Source: Acidobacteriota bacterium (GTDB lineage: Bacteria; Acidobacteriota; Blastocatellia; Pyrinomonadales; Pyrinomonadaceae). From it: DNA of 46,652 nucleotides. The notes beneath the pieces were generated by a model that was not told the DNA's origin, did not search any database, and saw only the letters and a program-made list of their open reading frames with translations. Shown here piece by piece: positions 40,058-46,652 of this stretch. The first letter of the stretch is position 1, and the number at the start of each line of letters is the position of its first letter. The position numbers and the translations under genes were made by a program. Location: contig JAOAPX010000186.1 in NCBI GenBank assembly GCA_025463125.1, forward strand, positions 1-46,652, in the 5' to 3' direction.

Positions 40058-41851
40058 CTAAAACTTCCAGAAAATCGGCACTAAAAACACCGACACGACA
40101 AACACGATGATCGTCAGAATCGTTCCGACTTTGACGAAATCCATAAATTTATAGCGACCGGGCGTATAAACCAGAATGCAAGCCGGTTCGAGCGGCGTGA
40201 TAAACGAAAACGAAGCGGCGTACGTTACGGCGACGGCGAAAGTGCGCGGGTTTAAGCCTAAAAGCACGGCGGTCTGCACGGCGACCGGAACGACGACGAG
40301 CGCGGCGGCTTGGTTTGACATCGGCTGCGTTAAGAAAACCGTCAGCGCGAAAAACCCGGCTAAAACAGCTGTCGCGCCGTATTGCTCGAAATTAGTTTTG
40401 ATTAAATCAGCCAGGTAAATGTCCGCGCCGGTTTTCTCCATCGCCGTGCCGAAACTGATCATACAGGCGATCAAAACGAGCAGGCGAAAATCTATCAGCG
40501 AATAAATCTCCGTGTGGCGCACCGTTTTTGTCGCCAGAAGCAGCAGAACGCCGAGCAGAACGCAAATCGCCAGGGGGATTTCAAACTCGCCGTAGGTGAC
40601 AACTTTGACCAGCGACAGCGACAGAAAAAGCCCGAAAGCGGCGATCGCCCAGCGGCGTTTCTCGGTTCGCATACTGCTGGCGGAAACGTCTTCGAGCAGA
40701 ATCATTTCGCCGTTTACCACATGCGGCTCGATCGAAGCGCGTTTTCCCTGAACGAGCAAAACGTCGCCGAAACGAAGATGGACGTTGCTTAATTTGTTAA
40801 TAAAAGTTTCGCCGTGGCGGTTGATGGCTAAAACCGTTAAATCGTAGTTTTTACGAAAGTTGATAGTTTTCAAGGTTTGCCCGACAAGCGACGAATCGCG
40901 CATCACCATTACTTCGAAAAGCTCGACTGCGTTGCCTTCGAGTACGCGGTCGTTAAGCATAAAATCGGCTTTGATTTCGAGCCCGACTTCTTCCTTGACG
41001 CGTAAAATATCGGCTAAAGTTCCTTCGACAATCAGCAAATCGCGCCGCTCGATGCGTTCTCCGGCGCTCGGCGACGAAATTTGCCGGTCGCCGCGAATGA
41101 TTCCGAGCACGTTCAGGTCGAGTTCGAAATTGAGATTTGCTTCGGCGAGCGTTTTGCCGACCAGATTTGATTCGGGCAAAACGAGCAGCTCGGAAATATA
41201 TTCGCGAATGGCGTATTGATCCGTAAATTGTTCTTCGCCGCCGCGTCTCGGCAAAAGCTTTCTGCCGAGAAAAAGCATATAAATCAACCCGACGAGCGCC
41301 GTAATCGCGCCGACCGGCGTTAATTCAAACATCGAAAGCGGCTCCATCCCGTAACGCTGAATCGCGCCGCTGACCGCAAGGTTTGTCGAAGTTCCGATGA
41401 GCGTGCAGCTTCCGCCCAGAATCGCGCCGAAGGCAAGCGGCATCAGTAATTTAGACGGCGCAATTTTTGCTTTGTTCGCCAAGCCGATAACGACCGGCAG
41501 AAACATCGCCGTCGTCGTCGTGTTTTTCAAAACCGAAGCCGAAACCGCCGCAATCGTCATAATCAAAGCGGTAAGCAAAAATTCGTTATTGCCCGCGATC
41601 CGGTAAAGACGGCGCCCGATTAAATCTACCAGCCCGGTTTTTATCAATCCGCCGACGAGGACGAAAAGCCCGGCGATGGTAATGATAATATCGTTTCCAA
41701 AACCGGCGACGCCTTCCTGAATATTTAAAACGCCGGTCATAACAAGCCCTATGACCAGCAAAATACCGACAATATCAACTGGAATCTTTTCCGAGCCGAA
41801 AAGCACGAGAGCAACGAGGAGCAAAACCAGAGTAATAACAATTGGCGACAT
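40058..41851 (-). CDS. SLC13/DASS-type permease with RCK_C domains
   Basis: A 597-residue anion or dicarboxylate transporter with about 11-12 helices. GFGNDIIITIAGLFVLVGG and AVSASVLKNTTTTAMFLPVV fit the N-terminal SLC13/ArsB-like half, and AVTYAASFSFITPLEPACIL the C-terminal half. Two TrkA_C (RCK_C) domains lie between (about 205-365, e.g. LVGKTLAEANLNFELDLNVL and LVGQTLKTINFRKNYDLTVL), as in the SLC13 YfbS/SAC1 group. The substrate cannot be told. It is convergent with the flippase-like gene. Confidence 0.9.
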   Translation of the reverse strand: MSPIVITLVLLLVALVLFGSEKIPVDIVGILLVIGLVMTGVLNIQEGVAGFGNDIIITIAGLFVLVGGLIKTGLVDLIGRRLYRIAGNNEFLLTALIMTIAAVSASVLKNTTTTAMFLPVVIGLANKAKIAPSKLLMPLAFGAILGGSCTLIGTSTNLAVSGAIQRYGMEPLSMFELTPVGAITALVGLIYMLFLGRKLLPRRGGEEQFTDQYAIREYISELLVLPESNLVGKTLAEANLNFELDLNVLGIIRGDRQISSPSAGERIERRDLLIVEGTLADILRVKEEVGLEIKADFMLNDRVLEGNAVELFEVMVMRDSSLVGQTLKTINFRKNYDLTVLAINRHGETFINKLSNVHLRFGDVLLVQGKRASIEPHVVNGEMILLEDVSASSMRTEKRRWAIAAFGLFLSLSLVKVVTYGEFEIPLAICVLLGVLLLLATKTVRHTEIYSLIDFRLLVLIACMISFGTAMEKTGADIYLADLIKTNFEQYGATAVLAGFFALTVFLTQPMSNQAAALVVVPVAVQTAVLLGLNPRTFAVAVTYAASFSFITPLEPACILVYTPGRYKFMDFVKVGTILTIIVFVVSVFLVPIFWKF

Positions 41852-41995
41852 AGTGAGTAAGGATAGCGAAAATTTTCGGGTTTGAAAAGCAGATTTTTTG
41901 GAATAAAAACGGATGGAAACTTCTTAAAGCCGTATTTTTATAAAGAATATTAATTCTTATAAACCAACTAAACTCAGAATTTAAGCTTCAGGAAA

Positions 41996-43576
41996 CTATT
42001 TTTTGCGCAGCTCTTTGATTCGTTTGAGCATCTGCGGCGCGAGCTTTGCGGTTTGAAACAAAGAGCCGCTCGAAAAATGTCTGGCGAATCCGCGAAAGGT
42101 GTCGATCGCGTTTTGCGAGTAACCGAACCACCACGCGTTCGGCAAAACGGTCACCCGGTTGACGTGAATATGCTGCGGCGCGACGAGTTCCATTAAGCCG
42201 AGTTTTCCGTGCGTTCTGCCGTAGCCGCTTTGCTTGAAACCGCCCCAGGGCGTCTGTCCGATGCCGTGCGTGTATAAAACTTCGTTGACCATCACGGTTC
42301 CGGCGAGGATTTTTTCCGCAACGCGTTTTCCTCTGGAAATGTTTTTTGTCCAGATGCTCGCCGTCAAACCGAAATCGGTATCGTTGGCGAGTTCGACGGC
42401 TTCGGATTCGGTTTTGAAGGTCGCGATCGGCAAGGTCGGACCGAAAGTTTCTTCGCGCATCGCGCGCATCTCGTTGCCTGCCCCGGCAATTACGGTCGGC
42501 TCGAAAAACGTGCCTTGAAAATTACCGTTTCGCTTGCCGCCGGTTAAAATTTCAGCACCGCTCTTTTTAAAGTCCGCAACATGATCTTCGACGATTTTCA
42601 GCTGGTTTTCGCTGACCATCGCGCCGACGTCGGTCGTTTCTATGCTGCCGAGATTTTGCTGTAATTTTCGCGTTTTCGCGACAATCATTGCCGTAAATCT
42701 TTCGGCGATCGATTCTTCGACGTAAAGCCTTTCGACCGACGAGCAAGCCTGACCGGAATTGGTAAACGCGCCCCAGATCGCCGCGCTCGAAGCCGCTTCC
42801 AGATCGGCGTCGGCGAAAACGATCATCGGGTCTTTGCCGCCGAGCTCTAAAACGACGGGCGTCAGTGTTTTCGCCGCGTTTCCGGCAATTTTTTTGCCGG
42901 TCGCGACGCTGCCCGTAAACATTATTTTATTTACGCCCGCTTCGACGAGCGCGGCTCCGGTTCTGCCGTCGCCGGTTATCACCTGCAAAACGTTTTCGGG
43001 CAGATCGACTTTACGGAAAATCTCGCCGATTTTTACGCCGACCAGCGGCGTCAGCTCGCTCGGTTTCAAAACGACCGTGTTTCCCGCCATCAAAGCCATA
43101 ACGACTTCGCCGAGCGGAATCGAAAACGGGAAATTCCACGGCGAGATGATTCCGACCGCGCCGAGCGGCTGGTAAATGATTTTCGAAGAGCGCCCGAGAA
43201 GCCCGAGCTGACCGATATTGATTTTTTCGGGTTTGAGGATGGCGGGCGTTTTGCGGGCGAAATACCGCATTAAATCAAGCACCGGCGCGATTTCCGCCGA
43301 AAACGCCTCGGTAACGGGTTTGCCGGATTCATCGGAGATGAGGCGGGCGATTTCGTCCATTTCATTTAAGATCGCTTCACGCGCTTTCAAAACGAATTTC
43401 GCGCGCTCTTTAAACGACGTTTCGCGCCAGCTCTTAAAAGCCCTTTGAGAGTTTTCGACGGCGTTTACCACTTGAGCGGCGGACGTTTGCGCAACCGCGC
43501 CGATTTTTTCGCCGGTCGCCGGATTATACGAGATGATTTTTTCTTCTGTCTCCGTTTTTGAAATAATCGCGCTCAT
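41996..43576 (-). CDS. Aldehyde dehydrogenase with C-terminal extension
   Basis: A 526-residue NAD(P)-dependent dehydrogenase. ISPWNFPFSIPLGEV, the Rossmann loop FTGSVATGKKIAG, the general base ELGGKD (E244) and the nucleophile NSGQACSS (C278) are all present. The last 55 residues (PNAWWFGYS onward) extend past the usual end. Substrate may be succinate semialdehyde or another aldehyde. The frame opens to 43696, but GGGAG precedes the ATG at 43576 and the upstream 40 residues look unrelated. It diverges from an Lrp/AsnC gene. Confidence 0.9.
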   Translation of the reverse strand: MSAIISKTETEEKIISYNPATGEKIGAVAQTSAAQVVNAVENSQRAFKSWRETSFKERAKFVLKAREAILNEMDEIARLISDESGKPVTEAFSAEIAPVLDLMRYFARKTPAILKPEKINIGQLGLLGRSSKIIYQPLGAVGIISPWNFPFSIPLGEVVMALMAGNTVVLKPSELTPLVGVKIGEIFRKVDLPENVLQVITGDGRTGAALVEAGVNKIMFTGSVATGKKIAGNAAKTLTPVVLELGGKDPMIVFADADLEAASSAAIWGAFTNSGQACSSVERLYVEESIAERFTAMIVAKTRKLQQNLGSIETTDVGAMVSENQLKIVEDHVADFKKSGAEILTGGKRNGNFQGTFFEPTVIAGAGNEMRAMREETFGPTLPIATFKTESEAVELANDTDFGLTASIWTKNISRGKRVAEKILAGTVMVNEVLYTHGIGQTPWGGFKQSGYGRTHGKLGLMELVAPQHIHVNRVTVLPNAWWFGYSQNAIDTFRGFARHFSSGSLFQTAKLAPQMLKRIKELRKK

Positions 43577-43681
43577 TGTTTTCGCTCCCTTAATCTTATG
43601 AAATTTTACCGGTTTATTTACGATAAATATAAAACGAAAGCTCTCGATTTGATACCGCGAAAAGAATTTTTTATGCGTTTT

Positions 43682-43718
43682 ATTATAGCTTGACAAAGCT
43701 TTCTCCGAATTATATTCT
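43682..43718. promoter_or_regulatory. Overlapping divergent promoters
   Basis: Rightward: TTGACA (43690-43695), a 17-nt spacer and TATTCT (43713-43718), about 20 nt before the Lrp/AsnC ATG. Leftward: TATAAT on the minus strand (43682-43687), with a weak -35. The two overlap, so one regulator could act on both. Confidence 0.5.
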
Positions 43719-43739
43719 CTAAAAGTTGATAAAACAAGA

Positions 43740-44240
43740 ATGATTGACGATATTGATATTCAAATACTGAACATTATTCAGGTAAACGCGAGAATCGCCA
43801 ATGCGGAGATCGCGCGGCAAATCGGGCTTGCGCCGTCAGCCGTTTTAGAGCGTCTGCGCAAGCTGGAAGAGCGCGGCGTCGTTCGCGGCTACGCGGCTGA
43901 ACTGGACGCGGTGCAGATCGGTTTCGGCTTGACGGCGTTTGTTTTCGTTCGCACAAACGAGTGCGGCGAGGGAACGGACGAGCTTCTGGCAAAAATTCCG
44001 GACGTCCTGGAAGTTCACGACGTAGCGGGCGAAGATTCTTATTTATTAAAGGTTCGCGCGAAAGATCCGCAAAGTCTCGCCAGGCTTTTGCGTGAAAAAA
44101 TAAAGGTTTTGCCGAACGTTTTATCAACCCGAACGACCGTCGTTTTGCAGACGGTCAAGGAAACGGCGGCTTTGCCGCTCGATCGAATCAATGAAGATTC
44201 GTCCGACGAGCAAAAACAGCGCGGCAGAAAAGGCAAGTAA
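43740..44240 (+). CDS. Lrp/AsnC family transcription regulator
   Basis: A 166-residue regulator. The N-terminal winged helix-turn-helix starts IDIQILNIIQVNARIANAEI, then RQIGLAPSAVLERLRKLEERGVVRGY. The C-terminal RAM effector domain has FVFVRTNECGEG and VLEVHDVAGEDSYLLKVRAKD. An Arg/Lys-rich tail follows. Members sense amino acids or related ligands. Divergence from the aldehyde dehydrogenase suggests it controls that gene. No RBS is seen before the ATG, and the predicted leader is about 15 nt. An EamA gene follows 25 nt later. Confidence 0.92.
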   Translation: MIDDIDIQILNIIQVNARIANAEIARQIGLAPSAVLERLRKLEERGVVRGYAAELDAVQIGFGLTAFVFVRTNECGEGTDELLAKIPDVLEVHDVAGEDSYLLKVRAKDPQSLARLLREKIKVLPNVLSTRTTVVLQTVKETAALPLDRINEDSSDEQKQRGRKGK

Positions 44241-44265
44241 AGACAGAGTATTTTAGAGGTTTATT

Positions 44266-45273
44266 ATGCAGGGGCAGTCAGCAGCAGCGGCGAAAACGAG
44301 TTTTTCCAATCGTCATACCGTCATTTTGGTATTGGCGTTTGCCGCCGTTTACATTTTTTGGGGATCGACTTACCTGGCGATCAAATACGCGATAGAAACT
44401 TTGCCGCCGTTTGTGATGGCTGGCTCGCGGTTTTTGATTGCCGGTTCGATTCTTTACGTCTGGGCGCGGTTTTCGGCGGATTATGAAAAGCCGTCTTTGA
44501 AACATTGGCGCACGAGTTTTATCGTCGGGACGCTGCTTCTGCTCGGCGGAAACGGCTGCGTCGTGCTTGCCGAGCATTATATTTCTTCGAGCCTCGCGGC
44601 GCTTCTGATTGCCGTCGAGCCGTTTTGGATCGTGCTTTTAAGCTGGCTTTGGCTCGGCGGAAATCGTCCGAACTGGAAAGTTGCGCTCGGCATCGTGCTC
44701 GGTTTCGCGGGTGTTTATTTGCTGGTCGGCGGGCAGGGCGCCGCGGCGGAAAGCGGAAACCGGCAGATTCTCGGCGCGGTTCTGGTGATGACGGCGGCGT
44801 TTTCGTGGGCGCTCGGTTCGATTTACGGTTTGCGCGCGACGACGCCGAAATCGTCTCTGCTGACTTCGGGAATGCAGATGCTTTCCGGCGGTTTTGTGAT
44901 GATGCTGGTCGGAACTTTGACGGGCGAGTGGTCGAAATTCAACGTCGCGGACGTTTCGCTTAATTCGTGGCTTGGCTTTGTTTACCTGGTAGTTTTCGGC
45001 TCGATTGTCGGTTTTACGGCGTACAGCTGGCTTTTGAAAAATGCCCTGCCGTCGCTTGTCGCCACGTACGCTTACGTTAATCCGGTCGTCGCCGTTTTTC
45101 TCGGCTGGATGATCGCGGGCGAATCCTTGAGCCTGCAAATGCTTGTCGGCGCAGCGGTTATTGTCGGCTCGGTCGCTTTGATAACTTCTACGAGCGAAGC
45201 GAAAGAATCGGAAGAAACGGAAGAATCGGAAATCGACACGAGCCATTGCCCGGGTTTATCGGCGACGAGCTAA
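44266..45273 (+). CDS. EamA/DMT-family transporter
   Basis: A 335-residue drug/metabolite-type transporter with ten helices in two EamA repeats. The first repeat has YIFWGSTYLAIKYAIETLPP and the second YSWLLKNALPSLVATYAYVNP, as in YedA and RhaT-like exporters. The C-terminus is an acidic tail after the last helix. Substrate is probably an amino acid or metabolite. GAGG precedes the ATG. It probably shares a transcript with the Lrp/AsnC gene 25 nt upstream. Confidence 0.88.
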   Translation: MQGQSAAAAKTSFSNRHTVILVLAFAAVYIFWGSTYLAIKYAIETLPPFVMAGSRFLIAGSILYVWARFSADYEKPSLKHWRTSFIVGTLLLLGGNGCVVLAEHYISSSLAALLIAVEPFWIVLLSWLWLGGNRPNWKVALGIVLGFAGVYLLVGGQGAAAESGNRQILGAVLVMTAAFSWALGSIYGLRATTPKSSLLTSGMQMLSGGFVMMLVGTLTGEWSKFNVADVSLNSWLGFVYLVVFGSIVGFTAYSWLLKNALPSLVATYAYVNPVVAVFLGWMIAGESLSLQMLVGAAVIVGSVALITSTSEAKESEETEESEIDTSHCPGLSATS

Positions 45274-45309
45274 GTTGAAATCTAAAAAGAAATCCAGTAA
45301 AGAAAGCAA

Positions 45310-45393
45310 AAAACAACCACGGATTCCACCGCCGAACTCAGATAAAATCTTTTTCTCGCTCTGAGTTTATTTGCGCGAATCCGTGGTTGTTTT
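45310..45393. terminator. Large bidirectional terminator between converging genes
   Basis: A 17-bp stem pairs 45310-45326 with 45377-45393 around an interior hairpin (AACTCAGA 45335-45342 with TCTGAGTT 45360-45367). A-rich DNA on the left and T-rich on the right give U-tails both ways, for the EamA and alaS genes. The stem words CCACGGATTC and GAATCCGTGG are in the dispersed repeat style. Confidence 0.8.
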
Positions 45394-45411
45394 CTTTTTA
45401 AATCGACGCTT

Positions 45412-46652
45412 TTAACCGATCATATTTTCAATTACCGAATAGCTCGCGTCGATGGCTTCGGAAAGTTTTTCCGGCACGTTTCCGCCGCCTTCCGCCATAT
45501 CCGGTTTGCCGCCGCCGCGCCCGCCGACGATCGGCGCGATTTCCTTGATGACGTTTCCGGCTTTAACCTGCGCGGTCAGATCGTCGGACACGCGCACGAT
45601 GATCGAAACTTTCGCTTCGTCGCGCCTGCCTAAAACGACCACGCCGGACTTTAATTTGTTCAGAAGATTGTCGGAAAGCTGGCGCATCGCGTTTGCGTCC
45701 AAGCCTTCAACTACCTTTGCCACAACTTTTACGCCCTTGATATCTTTCGCTTCGTCGCCGTTCGTCGAGGCGGAACCGATCGCGCCGGTCGCGATTTTCA
45801 TTTTCAGCTCGTCGTTTTCGCGGCGCGCGCGTTTTAATTCTTCCTGCAAGCGTTCAATCGCCGACGGCAGGTTGTCGCGCTGCGTTCTGAGAGCGTTTAA
45901 GGATTCGGCAATTAATCGTTCGTCTTCGCGAAAGCGGGCAAAAGCGTCAAGTCCTGTAATGGCGCGGATTCGGCGCACGCCGGAAGCGACGGCTTCGTCA
46001 GACATTATTTTGAACGAACCGATGTCGCCGGTTGCGCGGACGTGCGTTCCGCCGCAGAGTTCTTTCGAGAAAATTCCGTCGCCGATACTTAAAACGCGGA
46101 CTTCCGAGCCGTATTTTTCGCCGAAAAGCGCCATCGCGCCCGAACGCATCGCTTCTTCGACCGGCATCAGGTTCGTGTTGACCGCGTCGTTTTTCAAAAT
46201 TTCGCGGTTGACCAAATCCTCGATTTCACGAATTTCTTCCGGCGAAATCGGCTGGTAATGCGTGAAATCAAACCGCAGATACGTCGGCGCGACGACCGAA
46301 CCGGCTTGCTTGACGTGCGTTCCCAGAACTTCGCGCAGAGCGGCGTGCAGCAAATGCGTCGCCGTGTGATTGCGCCTGGTCGCGTCGCGTTTCACCGCGT
46401 CAACCATCGCCGTTACAGTATCGCCGACTCGCAAAACGCCTTTTTCGATTTTCGATTTATGCAGAACGATTCCCGCAATCGGCGCGAACGTATCGAAAAC
46501 TTTCGCCTGCGTTTCCGCATTAAAAAGAATTCCCGTATCGCCGACCTGCCCGCCCGCTTCGGCGTAAAACGGCGTGTCGCTCAAAACGATCAAGCCTTCA
46601 TCGCCTTCATTTAATTCATCAACTTTCTCGTCGTTTTTCACGAGCGCGACAA
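45412..46652 (-). CDS. alaS: Alanyl-tRNA synthetase, C-terminal part (partial)
   Basis: The frame is open to the window edge and gives the last 413 or so residues. The editing domain shows TPFYAEAGGQVGDTG, then HTATHLLHAALREVLG (zinc-site HxxxH) and SKELCGGTHV. A coiled-coil segment (about RLQEELKRARRENDELKMKI) and a C-Ala/DHHA1-type GGRGGGKPDMAEGG end follow. The catalytic domain lies beyond the window. It charges tRNA-Ala and edits mis-charged Ser/Gly. The GTG at 46641 inside the window is not the start. Confidence 0.97.
   Translation of the reverse strand, partial: VALVKNDEKVDELNEGDEGLIVLSDTPFYAEAGGQVGDTGILFNAETQAKVFDTFAPIAGIVLHKSKIEKGVLRVGDTVTAMVDAVKRDATRRNHTATHLLHAALREVLGTHVKQAGSVVAPTYLRFDFTHYQPISPEEIREIEDLVNREILKNDAVNTNLMPVEEAMRSGAMALFGEKYGSEVRVLSIGDGIFSKELCGGTHVRATGDIGSFKIMSDEAVASGVRRIRAITGLDAFARFREDERLIAESLNALRTQRDNLPSAIERLQEELKRARRENDELKMKIATGAIGSASTNGDEAKDIKGVKVVAKVVEGLDANAMRQLSDNLLNKLKSGVVVLGRRDEAKVSIIVRVSDDLTAQVKAGNVIKEIAPIVGGRGGGKPDMAEGGGNVPEKLSEAIDASYSVIENMIG

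Noticed and set aside
45452..46258. Long 268-codon open frame on the plus strand
   Set aside because: It is the complement of alaS, whose motifs are unmistakable; the translation is Ser/Arg/Pro-rich shadow.
1..46652. tRNA or rRNA genes, insertion sequences, phage genes
   Set aside because: I scanned the gaps for cloverleaf-like T-arm words, transposase motifs and integrase motifs and found none; a covariance scan would be needed to be certain about tRNAs.

Overview
This 46.7 kb window is ordinary chromosomal DNA from a bacterium. The base composition is roughly balanced and genes are closely packed on both strands, mostly as single genes or short runs. I see no phage, transposase, integrase, CRISPR array, rRNA or tRNA. 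The gene types fit an aerobic heterotroph of the Acidobacteriota, perhaps the Blastocatellia/Pyrinomonadales: a DUF1800 protein, a fused E1 alpha/beta 2-oxoacid dehydrogenase, a FecR-domain protein, small secreted orphan proteins, EmrA/EmrB-type efflux and a TlpA thioredoxin with a long N-terminal region. The lineage is inferred from gene style; no marker gene was compared.

Layout. 1-5.2 kb: the tail of threonine synthase, a YD-repeat-like protein, a glycerophosphodiester phosphodiesterase, a non-coding stretch with an orphan terminator and a possible structured RNA, a methyltransferase and a TlpA-type thioredoxin. 5.4-10.5 kb: ThiO-like oxidase, PPK2, NAD-type isocitrate dehydrogenase, a PNPOx-fold protein, a small secreted protein and a DoxX-type protein. 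10.8-16.3 kb: aminopeptidase P, QueE, a beta-lactamase-like enzyme, QueC and an M16 peptidase. QueE and QueC make successive 7-deazaguanine intermediates (CDG, then preQ0). 16.4-19.7 kb: a drug-efflux pair (HlyD/EmrA fusion protein and EmrB/QacA permease) separated by a heptamer-repeat hairpin. 20.1-25.9 kb: FluC/CrcB, free methionine-R-sulfoxide reductase, TerC, a FecR protein, a cation diffusion facilitator that seems to start at ATC, and a LarA-type racemase. 25.9-32.7 kb: YitT-type protein, secreted orphan, DUF1800 protein, two glycosyltransferases and a DUF4254-like protein. 32.7-41.9 kb: fused E1, TPR protein, radical SAM protein, YcxB-like protein, acyl-CoA dehydrogenase, flippase-like membrane protein and SLC13 permease. 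42-46.6 kb: aldehyde dehydrogenase divergent from an Lrp/AsnC regulator, an EamA transporter and the C-terminal two fifths or so of alanyl-tRNA synthetase.

Several start sites were moved from the longest open frame to a better-supported codon (pepP, queE, queC, the M16 peptidase, terC, the E1 fusion, the TPR protein and the aldehyde dehydrogenase were shortened; the CDF gene was lengthened). Many intergenic gaps carry strong hairpins, several of them bidirectional terminators between converging genes. A degenerate dispersed repeat built from CGCGGATT and ATCCGTG-like words recurs in these gaps.

I did not find a clear new multi-gene system. The best leads are the CDF gene without a canonical start codon, the heptamer-repeat hairpin inside the efflux operon, and the 2.6-2.9 kb region with a terminator lacking an upstream gene and a multi-hairpin leader-like element.
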